From NCBI GenBank assembly GCA_035578175.1, contig JAQMRL010000005.1, positions 52,991,722 through 53,055,721 on the forward strand: a stretch of DNA of 64,000 nucleotides, in the 5' to 3' direction. The notes below the pieces were generated by a model that saw only the letters and a list, made by a program, of their open reading frames with translations, was not told the DNA's origin and did no database searches. The DNA comes from Catonia carolina (Eukaryota > Arthropoda > Insecta > Hemiptera > Achilidae). The position numbers were made by a program, and so were the translations under genes. Shown here piece after piece: positions 47,901 to 62,900 of this stretch (positions within the stretch are counted from its first letter, which is position 1; each line of letters opens with the position of its first letter).

Positions 47901-50900
47901 GAAGAAGTGACAGAGTCCAAAATCTGGGCTGAAAGTGGTTAGGGGCAGTGTTACCACGCCACTGTTGGTCAGCAACTCGTTGACGATGAGGCATCTGTGA
48001 CAGGGCACATTTTCATGATGAAGAACCTGTGTATCAGTAACCTCTGGTGAGACATAGTGGATTCTTGCCCTCAAATGCTCAAGTGCGTTGTAAATTTATC
48101 TTCAACTGTATTCAGGAGGCACAAACTTCAAAGTTGATGCACATTGACATCAGTTAATGTTGAAAAATGTCCTGCTCATTGTTTGTCTTGAACCTCTTCT
48201 TGCCTCTCCTTAAATTTTTGTACCACTCAAAACACTTGTTCTATATTCATGGCTTTATTCCTAATAGCCATGTGAACCATTTGTGGAGTCTGGTGGGATT
48301 TTGTTCAGTTTAAGGAAAAACTTAATTGCATAATGCTGCTAAAGGTTTTACTACATCTTGACTGTTGACTAATTATAACAGCAAAGGTCCATTTCTCCAG
48401 ACTATCTAGAGTTTTACTGTAAATAATCTTTTTACTATAATTACTATAGTGAAGAAAGTTTCACCAATTCGTAAGAGCTGTTTAGTAGAAAAATATTAAT
48501 TTAATTTTTATTTTTTAGTAAATATTAATTTTTCTGCTGTTAACTCGAAAACCTCCAGTTACTGAGTTCTGTCATGATTCATTTATTGGCATAGGATGTA
48601 GGTCTTTGTATGGACGGATGTGTAGATTCACTAACGTTGTTTTTTATTCAAGCTGTTATGAAATTTGGGTTAATTGTTTTATTAGTTACATTTTGTAACT
48701 AATCAGCAAAATAATTGTTTGAAGTTCAACATATTACTCTCCTATGGTAACAAATCAATCATAAAAAAATTTAACCAGAAAAGTTTATCTAGTAGAGTTT
48801 CCAGTCTTGTTGTTTCTTTTCTATAAACAGCTCTTATAATTTTCATGAAATATTAACCCTTTCAGTGCCAAAACAATATTTAAAAGTTTTATCTAAAGTG
48901 CCATTTAATTTGAATAAGGGTGTATAAAATGTGCCAGACCTTATTTCGAAAAATTACAGGCGTAACCCTGCCATTGCCGACCAAAATTTTAACATTGCCG
49001 AAAAATAAAATGTCCGGTGCAAAATTAATTTTTATTGTGTTCATGTAAAAAAGAATCGTTCTAACACTAAAAATATTCAAAATAGCTTTATTTTAGTTTA
49101 TTTAAAGTCGCATCGACAGCTTGGTTATCAGCAACTACCGTGGGTTTTGTACCTTAACGTTGGTTTTAATGTGTTAAAATTTCTAGACCCTAGTAGGGAA
49201 CCGAACCGGGACCTTTCACTTTGTAGGCTAGCTGGAGGCGGTTTCAAAATACATTATTCCATTAATTTTTGTTTAAAAGTTATTTTGGAAATGTTCAGTT
49301 GTCCGAACTTTGGCACTTTAAGCACAACTTACAGACGTCCAGTAATCGAGATGTTATAACTACATAAAAGATATCGACGTCCTGTTTTCCAAACGTTGGT
49401 ACTGGAAGGGTTAATTTATTCGCTTTGAAAATTCATGAATTGGTTTTAACATAAGAATCTTACAATTTTTTAAAATGTATTAGTGTATTTCTGTATTGTT
49501 ACTTCTTTCAGATTGATAATTCGAATCATGTTCTTGTAAAAATAGCAACATTATATGCTGAACGTCTTATGAACGATATATGTCTTGTTGTCGGAGGAGT
49601 CGAATACCCTGCTCATAGATTAATATTATGTGCTTCCAGTGAAGTTTTCCAGGTAATCTTTTAACAGTTTTAAGAGGAATTTACAGTATGTTGGATTGAA
49701 TTTGTTTGTTTGCAGTGTTTTTGTGTCCTATTATGGACCAGAAATATGATTCTGTTAAGTCAATGTACTTAAACTTTTTTATTTATTTATTTATTTTATT
49801 TAGTTTAATATACATTACGATTTCATACTGAACTAAAGTTAGCGTACATGTATACAGTATTATAAAAACTAAATATACTTGCACGCAAAAACTCTTCTTC
49901 AACAAGAGTTCTGTCCGCGCATAGGAGTATACAGAACAAAAAGTTTAATCGTTTAAATACTTTTAACTACTATAAGAATTACTAAGCTCTAAATACCAAG
50001 TTAAATTACTAGAGTTAAATAGGTTACAAGGTTTACAATAAACAGAATTAAAAAAAATAAATGATAAATTCAATTACATTTACATAAACATCAGTGATAG
50101 TATATTTTAATTTTAATGACAATAGAAGTTTTAAAAAAACTTTAAAATTATGTTTGTAAATTTGTAATAGAGAGAAAAATATTTAAAAAAAAATAGTTTA
50201 CATATAACTATAACTACTTTATAATATATTTTAACTAACACAATGTCGATATTTTTACGTTATGGGAAATTAATTCAATAAATGAGTATAAAGAAACAGG
50301 TTAACTATCACAAAGAGAAAAGTAAAAACTAACAAGAACAGTTATATTAAAACTTGGAAAAATTTCTTAAGTTTTTGCTCGTCAGTCGATAGGATATGAT
50401 ATTTAAGTTTATGTTTTAATAGATGTAGTGACATAATACTGTATATGTGGGGTGGAAGTACGTTAACGAACTGCCCCTTTAGATAGAGAAATGACTTTGG
50501 AAGAAATATAAAATTTGATTTTCTAGTCCTAATTTTTCAGTGTTCCTAGTACCATAATTGATTTTATTGAGATCAATTATTACTTCATGGTTAACACAAG
50601 CGCAAAAGAACTGTACCTTGTAAAGAAATAAATGCCTTAATGGAAGGACTCCACATTCCTGGAGTATGCTCTTATGATCTCTCTTTTTGTATCCATTAAT
50701 AGCTTATAGAAATGATTTTTGTAGATTATTGTAGATTTAGTCATTCTATTGTACTTGAGTCACTCTCTATTATAATGTGCATTTATTTTTAAGTGTTAAT
50801 CGTGATTTGGAGTTATGGGTTTTCCAGACAGTATTTTTTTCTTTTAAGTTTGGTTTTTTTACTGGTGACGTAAGTTCTTTTACATTCTGTTAGACCTCAT

Positions 50901-53900
50901 GAAATTTAAATACTCGTAACATGTAATCCTTGGTTCGCATGGGATCTGGGTTTAATAGGTAATAAACAGACATTATTTAAACTTATTACAAATATTTATT
51001 TACACATTGGAACTATTAAACTTAGCTTTCTAACAAATGTAATTAGATTACCATCAATTAAATTAATTACTTAACTTGACTAACAGTAGAATACTGCCCT
51101 TTAGAATTAAAACACTTTATTTACCTGCCACAACCCCTTGCTACTACGCATGTACACATGCACTATTAATGTACAGAATCAGACAGTATTTAAAAATGGC
51201 CCAACAACCACTTTACATTCACAATTCAAGTATTGACTGCTTTGACTACAAAGGCGTTACTGTTTTTATACCTGATTGTTTCCCAAGCAAACAAGATCTT
51301 TCTTACAAATTTACCACTAATCTTTAGCATAGTAGGAGGAATAAAAATAAAACAAACATTTCTACTAGTTTTTATTTCCTAGAATTACAATTCAAAACAT
51401 CTGTTTCATCACAGTTCACTATGCTTGTTTAACACGTAACACCCTATACAATACACTATTCTTATAATAAACAATCTATTCAATCAACCATTTCTAGAAT
51501 AATATTGCAATATTTTGGCATCAGGATTTGCAGAGATTGTTACTAACAAGCCTTAAAATGGGGCTTTTTATTTACTTGCACTTTGATAAATAGTGTTGTA
51601 CAAATCTAAAATTTACGATAATTTTTGTTTTGGAACAGGTAATGCTTATGAATCCGCGATGGAGTGAATCACATGAAAGTAGAGTTGTATTAAGAGAAAC
51701 ACCAGGATGTGCCGCTATTTTCGGAGAGTTCCTACGGTATTTTTACACAGGCCAAATTAGAATAAGTCATCTTACAATAATGCCTATTCTTGCACTTGCT
51801 GACAAATATAATGTAAAGGTAAGGAAGTGATAACTTTTGGTATGAAGTCTATACTGTTGTTGTGCAGGTCATCAGCCAAAAGGCTGGTTTGTAACTCTAT
51901 GGGCTTAACTAAATAAAATGAGGAGTGAGGTGGTTTACCTTGCCTTCCTCACTGCGTGGAAATGTATGCTTATCAGCATGCCGAGCCCTCAAAGCATCTA
52001 CTTTCCACCCTACTAATGACAACTTCACTTCATTCACCACAGAGTCTGGCTGTGTGATGAACATTCTCAATGGAGGTATCTCTGAATAGTGTCTTTTACA
52101 CCTCTACGTCGTCTGTTCTTAGATGCTTCAGTCATATAATTGGTTGACCATGTGATTAGAAACAGAACTATTTTTTTGTAGCCCTGGAACTAGCAGATCG
52201 AGTGCAAATAATTAAACACTTCACCAACCTATTACGGGCAATAAGTCTAGGTATCATATAAAAATGTTAACAAAGTATGTTGTTAATTTTCAATATACTT
52301 ACAGCTTGACTAGGTATTTTAAAATGGGAAAAATGTTTTTATGTCCAATATCTTGCTTTTTAATGCTGATCCACACAACAAAGGATCATACATCGAAACG
52401 AGTGGTGAAAACCTGTCAAATCTAACCAGGAGTTGACTGAAAGCTTGTCGTACAAACCCAAACTGCAATAACTACCAAAACAGCCCAAATAATTTTGATT
52501 AAATCATTGTTTTAAAACCTTTATTATTTGGTGTTACAGCTGACTTGGTTTTAATACTAATGCAGATGGTTTAAGGGTGATAGATGAAAATTAGTGATGG
52601 AAAACCTGACAGGAATTTAATGCGGAACCCCTAAATTATTATTTTTTTATTATTTTTCATATTGCAGAGAAATTTAATACATACATCGAAACAAAGTAAT
52701 TATCTAATAAGTAATATATCTAATTCGTCATGTTTCATCAAAATTTTGATGAAAGATCAAAAAATCTATTATATTAATTAATTATTGGTCATTCTTATTT
52801 ATATTTCTGAATTATTTGTTACTATAAATATAAAATTATATACTTTGCATAACTTTGGTGTAAAAATGCATGGTTTAGTCTAAATATCATTTCTATATCT
52901 TTATGTAGAATGGAGATAGCAATTCATTTTAAAATGGCCACCGTATTATTAAATTAAGATAAGACTTAAGATTTACTTTTAAAATATTCACATAGAACAA
53001 ATTGTGATTTTCAACATACATAATTGCTAATTTGTTTTATATTCAGCCGGAAAGTAACACGCACATTTCATTACTGGAAGATGCCTAAAAATTAGGTATT
53101 ATTTTATGCCTAAAATTCTGTATCTCCTACTTAATTTAAAATTAAAATGTTTGTTCAAACCAATCAACACAGAAAAGGACAAATTCATATTTGGCATATC
53201 ATTCAAATTTTCCATAAGTAGTTTCTGAAGTACAGTTCTTGGAACACTACAGACTTCTTTCATGGGAAGGTTTATAACATTTCTCATTTATAAATTTAAT
53301 CAGTGGTTCTATTCTTAGTATTATTGTTTGTGTTATTTTAATATTTTCAGGCAGCATCGGACTGGTTGGTTTTTGAGTCCGGGGTGGCTTGTTGTCCCGG
53401 GGAAATATAGCTGAGCTGGCGGAGCGGGAGAGCAGAACCAAGATCTCGCTAGTTGATGTTGTGTTGCTTTTGTTGTTGGCATGCAGCTGTCTGCAACTTC
53501 CTATTGCTAGGAGTTTGCCACCGGCTGGATGAGGTATTTCATGTTGCTGCCTCGGCGGAGAAGCATCCGCTGACAGGCAAGGCTTTGTACTGCTGCCTAC
53601 TACTGCTAGGAGTGGTCGCCGGGTCGGCAAGATGCTATTTACCGCTACCTGATAGGCAGGAGCAGTCGCCAGCGAGGTGTGTAGAGATGATGAGGAGCAA
53701 GAAAAATAAGGCAAGGCACAATTTTTATACAAGTGCCACCTTGGCTCCAGTTGACCCTTTATGTTGGGATCAGGGTGTTAAACTGAATTTTGATGGCTCT
53801 TGCAGCGAGGGATCTGGTAAGCAGTACCTCCTCCAATTTCTTCTAGGCATGCACACATCAGCAGGGACCAACTGCTGAAGTTAATGATTCTTCCCCTACA

Positions 53901-56900
53901 AGCTATGTGAGAAAGTTGTCATCTGTTTCTGGTGACTATTACCCCTTTTTCTCAGGCAATAAACCAATACCCACGGGCGGCGTTAAGAAGATTATTGTGT
54001 CAATATTATATAATTATTATTTTTTATTTCAGGATTTAATTACTCTTTGTATAGATTATATGTGTAATCATATAGCACATGCTGCAACTCATAATCAACT
54101 AGTCTCATGGTTTCAATATACATTATCTTTGGGTCATTACCAAGTAGCTCAAGTAAGTATTGTACGTACTGAGTCTGATTTTGAAATTCTTATTAAATTA
54201 ATTTTCCATTATTATCTGTTAAGAATATTGGAATAAGCAGCAAACCATGTCGAAAAGGGGAAAGTTGTTAAATTTACAGAAATGCTTTGACTAAGCTGAA
54301 ATTACATTACGTGTCTTCATTTGTTATTATAGGTCTTCACGGCATAATTTTATTGTTTTATTTAACTTATTTATTTACAATCAGCCTTTACAATGTGGCT
54401 TTAAGTAAATCATTATAAAAGAACTAAACTGACCTCAGGGAAGTAGACAGCCTTTGCTCTCACTTCAATCAAATAAAATTAGAAAATAAAGTTAATAACA
54501 AACTAAGAAAAGTAGTGAAGTTACAAAATTAACAATAACAATGTAAAAGAAGTTAACAATAGAAAAGTAAAATAAAATAAAATTTCGAAATTTCACTTTA
54601 GATTAAAAATTAGTGATGAAGGTGAATGGTGAATTTAATTTTGTGTATGGATTAAAAACGTTGGTCTAAGTCAAGGATGTGGTGTCTTTTGAAGCGCTTT
54701 GTTTCTTGACTGTTGTCCAGCAAATTTAATGCCAGGTGGTTTTGGTGATCGTTTAGTCTTAGCTGTTACTGGAGGCTCAGCTCTCTTATCTCTTCTGTTA
54801 TGGTACGGATACAAAGATGGTCATGTATTTCCGAGTTTCTTATAAACCACCCAGCGTTACTCATCGATCTTAATACTTTATTTTGAAAGCATTGTATTAT
54901 TTCTAAATTGGATCTGCTGGATGTACCCTAAAGCTGAGCGCCATACTTCCAAACAGGCTTGAAAATTGTATTATAGATCAAGACCTTATTTTCAACAGAT
55001 AAATGTGATCTTTTTCCTAATAACCAGTTACACTTCATGTATTTTAAATTAAGCTCGTTCCGTTTACATACTATGTGATGTCGCCAAGTTAATCTCCTGT
55101 CAAGATGCAAGCCAAGGTACTTCACGTGATCTTGTTGTGGGAGTACATCATTACCTAGGAGTACTGGACATTCCTCTCTTCTCATAGCGAATGCAACTTG
55201 GATGAATTTATTTGCGTAAATGGAGAAGAAAAAAGCTGTTACATAATATATTGTTGCTGTTGTTTAGGTCATCAGCTGAAAGGCTGGCTTGAATCTCTAG
55301 AGGTTTTACTAAGTAAAATGAGGAGTAAGGTAGTTTATCATTGCTTTTCTTAATGAGTGAAAAATTATGCTTATCTGTGTACCAAGCCCTCTGAAAAGCG
55401 TCTACTTTCCACCCTGCAAATGACCTTCACTTCATTTACCACAGGGCTTCTGACTGCATATAATGAAATTCATTACCCTCAGAGGAGATGAATTTGACTA
55501 GTCTCTAATACACCTCTACCTCTTCTGTTCTTAAATGTTTCAGTCATATAATTGGCTGACCATTTGGTAAGAACATAACTATTTTTTGTAGCCCTGGAAC
55601 TAGTAGATTGAGTTCAAATAATTAAACACTCCACCTGCCTGTTGTGGGCAAAACATGTATTATATTTTATTATTATTTAAGAATTAATAACAGTTAATTA
55701 TTAATTAGAAATATTTATGCACTTATGTTTTTCCAGGCGTGCCAAAATTTTGTAAAATGGAATTTAGAAATAGTAGCTAAAACTAGTGATTTTGGTAACT
55801 TCCATCATGAGATATTAGCTAAACTTCTCCAGCAAAATGATTTAGTGATTCATAATGAAATGGCTGTGTACAAGTAAGTTTTTCACATTTATTCATTACT
55901 AACAGTACCAAAACAAAAAGAAATGGGTAGGAGGACATTGTGTAAACTTTTCTAAATTAAACTGAACGTACGAAGGGTATTTCTAACATACATTAGACCC
56001 CCAGTTTGTATCTAGTGTATGAAATGATTTAATGAGTGTCATTTAAACAATTTTATTATTTTAACAACAATGTATAATAAAAAAACTGGTATGATACAAT
56101 CACATGACTTTGTCTTGTCAGTGTAAATTATGACCAATTCAACATAATATGTTTAATCATAAATGACGCAAAATGTAAATCAACCTCTGTAGAACTCTGA
56201 ATAAGGAGTTACTAGGCTCTGTCAACAAAAAACATATTTGAAATAAAAGTTTTAGGTTTTTTTAATTTTCTATGACTTTGATTTCGTACTTTTTTTGTAA
56301 AATCCATACGAAGTCTACAATCTTAAAAAATCCCATTTTTTTTAAATTTAATGAGAAAAATACAGAAAATTACTTACGTTAAATTTAGCGTTGTAGTAAA
56401 AAAATATTTGAAATAATGAAATAAAAGGTGTAAGTTTTTTAATTTTCTACAATACTGATTGTATACACTTTTGCCCTTAAACGCATATTAAGGCTGCAAT
56501 TATTAAGATACTTTTTTACTACTACAGCTCAGTCTCTCCAAGAATTTCAGCAGGTGTGCCACTTACCCAATCTTGTGGAGGATAAAAAAATGTAGTAAAT
56601 TAGGCAACTTTTAAAAGAAAATCATAGAAGCCATTTTTTGAGAAAATAAAAATAAAGTGTTAAATCACATAATTAAACTACCTACTTCTTCCAGTTGACC
56701 AATTATAGTAAAAATATCAGTGTTAAGTCCCCTGTGGTATATAACTTAAGTTTTAAGTTTTGAGTTTTTAAGGTATTCGTTTATGAGATATTTTGTTCAC
56801 ACACTCACACCAATTGCAAGAAAAACATGTTTTTGGGTTCAGGGAGCCTGAAAACATGTATTTTCAGTGAAAAACAATTTTGAAAAATCGACAAGAAAAC

Positions 56901-59900
56901 AATACTTTATTTTCTTATGTACTATTCCTGTAGGAAAATAAAGTAATTTTTAGAAGCTATATGAAGCTTACTTCGTAGTTACTTGACATTAAAAAAATCT
57001 GGTGTGAAACACACACAACTTTCTTGTGCCAATGCAAATAATTAACAATATAATCTAACATTAGAGATAAATGAAAAACTATCCTCAAAAAACATAACCT
57101 TATTTTAAGCATGAGTGAAAGATGTAAAATGAAAATCAACCTTAGTTTGGTTTAAAAATACGGAAAATCACTGTTTCACGCTAAAATAGGCTCTGTAGAG
57201 AAAAATGCTCTAAATAAAAGTTGTTGATCTTTTAATTTCCTGTAAATTTGATTGTATACACTTTTGTTGTAAAATGCATACTAACTCTAAAATCTAAAAA
57301 AAATCAATTTTTTACTTGTTTTTGTGAGAAAAAACCAAAAAATCGCTAATTACTGCTAAACTAAGCATTATAAAAAAAATGTTTGAAATTAAAGTTGTTG
57401 GATTTTAAATTCTCTACAACTTTTATTATATATATTTTTATGCTAAAATGCATATTAAAGTCGCAATCTTAAAAAAACAATTTTTTTATGAGAAAACAAC
57501 CTTCTTAAGAATTTCAGCAGACATGGCGCCTACCCTATCTTGTAGAGCATAAAAAATTTAGTAAATGAGGTGATTTTAAAAAAAATCAATGAGCCGTTTT
57601 TGAGAAAATTGCAAAAAAGTGAAAAATGACAAGAATATACTACTACTTATGGTTGACTGATTTTGATGAAAATGTTCGTGTTGGGTCGGTAGTAGTATCT
57701 AACTTAAGTTTCTTTTCAAGTTTGTATGATGTTCCGTTCTTGAGATATTCTGTTCACACACGCACATGCGTGCACACACACACCCACACACACACCCACA
57801 CACACACACACACAGACCAATCACTAAAAACATGTTTTTTGGGTTTAGAGGGTCTGAAAACGTGTAGATATAGTGAAAACTTGATTTTGAGAAATCGGCC
57901 TGCAACAAACAATTCAGAGTGATTATAAATGAAATATAAACTTTCGACAGCTTCTCAAACATCAAACTGGCGTATTTGAATATAGTAAATGATATAGGTT
58001 TTTTAAAGTTTATGTGGTACAACTGTTGCTAGCATTTTGTTGTTGGCTGCTGTTACAATGACCAGTCTAGCAAAATGGGTGCTAATTAAGTAGAGAAAGC
58101 TTATTGTGTTCTTGAATTAGTCAAAACTAACTCGGTTATGGTTGTGCAAAGTCATTTCAGAACAAGATACGGTAAACCACCACCAACAAGGCAATCAATC
58201 TATGACTGATATAAACATTTTCAAAACAGTGGATGTCTGTGTAAAAGAAAGAGTACTAGAAGACCTTCTGTTAAAGAAGAACAAATTGATAGTGTTCATG
58301 ATGTTTATGTACGAAGTCCAGGAAAATCAACTAGATCAGCAAGTTTAGAATTGCAAATTCCTCAACCGACTGTGTGGAAAATTCTGCGGTAACGTTTGAA
58401 AATGATACCTTATAAATTGCAGTTAGTACGAAGTTTAAATACCAGTGATAAAGTTGTACGTAAAATTTTTATCTGGAGATGGAACATTGTGTTGAAAATG
58501 ATAATGCATTCTTTAATCGCCAAATTTTCAGTGATGAATGTAATTTTCACTTTTGTGGAAAAGTTAATAGACGTAATTTTAGAATATGGGGTACAGAAAA
58601 CCCAAAAATAACTTTACAGCATACACGCGATTCCCCTAACGTAAACGTCTTTTACGTATTATCTCGTGAAAAGGTTTACGGGCCGTTCTTCTTTCATGAA
58701 GTGTCAGTAACTGGAGTAATTTATCTGGACATGTTAGAATGGTTAATGCCTCAACTCCAGGAAGATAGTGATAACTTCATTTTTGTACAAGATGGAGCTC
58801 CACCTCACTGACACTTACAGGTCAGAAATTATCTTGATGAACGTCTTCCTAGACGATGGATCGGCCGTGCAAGTGAGGAAAACATTGTGTTTACACTGTG
58901 GCCACTTCGTAGTCCAGACTTAACGCCCTGTGACTTTTTTTATGGGGTTATGTGAAAGACAAAGTTTTTGTACTACCGCTTCCTGTAGATATCGATGATC
59001 TAAAACAACATATCCCAAATGCTCTTGCCACAGGTGACTGTCATATGCTTAATTGTGTGTGGGAAGAATTCAACTACTGTATTGATATCTGTTGAGTACA
59101 CATTGAACATCGGTAAATATTTTCAATTAAAACTTAATGAATTCTTCTATATGTCATGTAAGTAATTACCTTAACTTTTCAAAAATAAATTTTCTATAAG
59201 CTATCGAAACTGTCTATTCATTTATAAACACCCTGTACTTTCCTTCCTATATATTCATATAAGCAAGAGTAAGTAACAAGTAGTTATTGTGAAATGTTTT
59301 GATTTGTTTAGTATAGTCTTTGTTCTTCCTTACATGGTGCAACTGCATTTTCTAAGTCCTGTTTAAACTGCAAAATACATTCAATCACTTTATATGGTTA
59401 ATTTGATCATATTACATTTTTAATTGATGATAACTTTTGTGATCAACATGAATTTTGTCATTTTTTGAGTCGTGTATTTTGTGCATGGAATTATGATTAT
59501 TTATCTTTAGCGTATGTACATTTTTGTATTGTTAAATTTCATAATTTTATTTTTGCAGTTGTGTTGTGAGATGGTTGGAATTACAAAGGGAGCAGCTGAC
59601 AGATGATTCAGAGCCTGAATTAGAAGCCCAGATGGAAGCATTAGTTGAAGAAGTTATGTCATACGTTCGTTTTCCAATGATGACACCACGACAGTTAGCC
59701 GAATTATTGCTGTCCCCTCTGACCAAAAAATACAAAGAATTTTTTATTGAACGAATGGCAATTGGAATGTCTTTCCATTCAGGTTAGTTTTTTCTGTTAT
59801 GAGTACTGAATTATCTTATGAATGCACATGTTTTGGTTATTTTAAATAAATTAGTCAGCATAAATATTTTCAGCAATGTAAATAAATTGTTACAGTAGTC

Positions 59901-62900
59901 AGCGCAATTGACTTCCATGCCAGGGATCTCAAGTTGAATTCCCAGTAAGTTCTGGCATTTTTTTTAACACTCATTTTCATCTATACTAGCAATACCCCAC
60001 TTGCCGCACTTTACAACAAACTAAACGTAAAGCTATTAACTTTATGTTAATAGATTATTAACCTTACATGTTGAATGCCAAATCACGACTTTCAAAATTA
60101 AATCTATTAGCACTGGAAGCTGGAGTTTTGTTGTTAGTGTAGAAGGGGAGAAATACAACCCTAGAATAACTGATTGTGTGCTATAACAAAAAGTAAATAA
60201 AATCTATTTCTTTAATATATCAAACAGTATCTTTGATTTTCAAATGGTTTAAATATATTTCTATGCGGAATTCAATGTAACATTAATTTTTTGTGTATCT
60301 GTTTTATAAATAATTTTCAATAAATTTGAAATAAGGAAAGCGTAAAAAATTATGTTATAACAAAGTAGGATGTCATATTGATAGATAAAAGGACTTACAA
60401 TCTCAAATGACCTTACAACAAATAAATACATTTTACCAGTCGGAACAGTTTTTTCAAAATTTAAAAAAATTCTTAATCCCATCTAGCTAGTGTTTGTTAC
60501 TCAGGAAGTTCTAAGCTTCCAATAATGAAAAAAATTTGGAATCTGGTGGTTTTTGAGATTGTCTTGTTCAAACAAACAAACAAATTTACTTCTTTATATG
60601 TAACTGTAGATATAAAATCTATTTCAGTAAAAATGTTCACAGACTGCTGGATTTCTTGTTATTTTTCAATGTATGATCCTAAAAAAGATTTGTAACTCAA
60701 ATGTTTTTGTAATTTAATGTTTAATTGAATAACTTGCAGGTCAATTCGATAGAGTAATGGATGTTGCAAAGACAGAAGGTGGTAGATTACTTTTTACACC
60801 TCGCCTTTATACAGCTGATAAATGGAGTTCATTATTAACAGTAGAGAATTATACAGCGTTACAAGCTTATCACACGCGTACATTAGTATTTACGTCACAC
60901 TCTGGATTAACTGAATGTGCTGGTGATAAAACTTGTGAATGGGTATGTTGAAAATTCATTAATTTAACCATATTTTAAGATATTTTTGTGGTGTTTTAAT
61001 AAATGGAGGAAGAGTAAGAAACATTTGTTTAGAAAAACAACCATAACAACTCGGTTATTCACAGGAAATTATTTACTTGAAATATTGAACTATGTAACTA
61101 TGTTTCTTATGAAGAAATCCCTGATTCCACTATGAATGATCTTAGTCAATCCAAGTATAAGCAGGATAAGCAGAAGAAACATCCAGTGCAGAGCACAGTA
61201 CACAGGATCTAACGCAGCGTGCTGAGCACAGTATTTACTGTGGTCATATTCTTAATTTTATTGTCTGCTATATTCTGCATGTAAGAAAAGTCTGTTCCTT
61301 ATTGCATCCCTCATATGTAAGAATGTATTTCAAGAATTCCAGTTTTCAAAATTTTACAGTATTCACTACTTACATACAAGGTGTGGTTATTAAACAACGA
61401 GACTGACATTCTAAAAAATTTTATTTTAATTTTATACATAATCACTTATTATCATCTTCAACATACACTCCTTTTTTATCCCTACAACGCTCCATGCAAA
61501 TTTTCCATTGTTGGAAACAGTGCTGGAAGTCATCTTCTGTCAGCTCCTTCAGGACACGTGCCGCTTTCTCTTTTACAGCTTCCACAGACTCAATTCTTGT
61601 CCCTTTTAATGCAGATTTCACCTTAGAGAACAGGTAGAATTCACATGGTGGAAGATCTGGTGAATAAGGTGGGTGTTCTAACACTGAGATGCTGTACTTG
61701 GCTAGAAACCTCTTGACAGATAACGCGGAATGAGCTGGCGCATTGTCTTGGTGGAGATCCCATGTTTGTCCTTCCACATTTCGAGGCGTTTTTTCCTTAC
61801 TCTTTGACGTAGTTTAGAAAGTACCTCAAGGTAGTATTATTGATATTTGTTTGACCTTCAGGAACCCAGTTAAGGTACATAATCCCATGGATATCAAAAA
61901 TAACCAATCATCTTGCTTTCAATTTTGACTTGCTCATTCGAGCTTTTTTGGCTCTCGGTGAAGTTCAGCTCTTCCAGTGCATGGATTGGCACTTCATTTC
62001 CGGATCATAAGTAAAAAACCATATTTCATCACATGTTATTATCTACCTGTTCCCTAAGGTGAAATCTGCATTAAAAGGGACAAGATTTGAGCCTGTGGAA
62101 GCTGTAAAAGAGAAAGCCCTTGTCCTGAAGGAGCTGACAGAAGATGACTTCCAGCACTGTTTCCAACAATGGAAAATTTGCATGGACCGTTGTAGGGATA
62201 GAGAAGGAGCGTAGATTGAAGGCGACAATAAGTGATTATGTATAAAATTAAAATAAAAGTCAGTCTCGATATTTAATAGCCACACGTCGTATGTAGGGGA
62301 ATAGGCACTGTTTGTCAGTTGCCTATTCTCGTACCAATATGTTGGAGTATAGGCTGCTGACAAACTGTGTCTACCACCAAATTATGTAGTGAAATATCCA
62401 CCAATTCATATTATTAACACACGAAATAGTACTAATGTTTAGAACGAAAGCAAGTCAAGATAAAATTTCAGAGTAAAAATGGGGAGGACAACTAAGATAA
62501 GGATTTCGAGAGCAATTAGCAAAACAATGGTCATAAACCTGGATTGTAAACATTCTTAAGATAAGAATAACTACAATACAAAATATAATATAATGTTCAA
62601 TAAATTTGCGTAAGTTGAGGTCTTACTGTATTTCAAAAAAAAAAATTACATAGCAAAGGGTAAAAAGAATTGTTGTTGTTTATTGCATTTTAAACAATTT
62701 CTGGTATATTTTTAATAATGAAGTAGGTATTTTAATTATGTTTGTGTTCATTTTCAGGTCGTGGATGTTTATCCAAAAGGAGTGTGGTTTAGAAAATATT
62801 TTCTAATTGTGTGGCATGGCACAGTTGAAGTACCTGAGAGTGTTTTAAGAACTGTTAGGTTATCAATAACGTGTAAAGATCCACCGAGTGAGTCAGAAGA

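Larger units (their letters stand above)
61371..62296. mobile_element. inverted mariner composite (two 3' ends, head-to-head)
   Basis: The left arm (61371-~62046, minus) and right arm (~62047-62296, plus) each carry the 3' end of the same mariner. Each has the terminus GGTGTGG.TATTAAA..CGAGACTGAC and the C-terminal sequence VKSALKGTR ... LTEDDFQHCFQQWKICM. The arms face each other, giving a long palindrome of ~250 bp separated by ~400 bp of unique left-arm sequence. It lies in intron 7. Confidence 0.8.

Noticed and set aside
14083..57820. Scattered regular repeats that could suggest a CRISPR array
   Set aside because: The repeats are dispersed transposons and CA runs in a eukaryotic genome, with no repeat-spacer periodicity.
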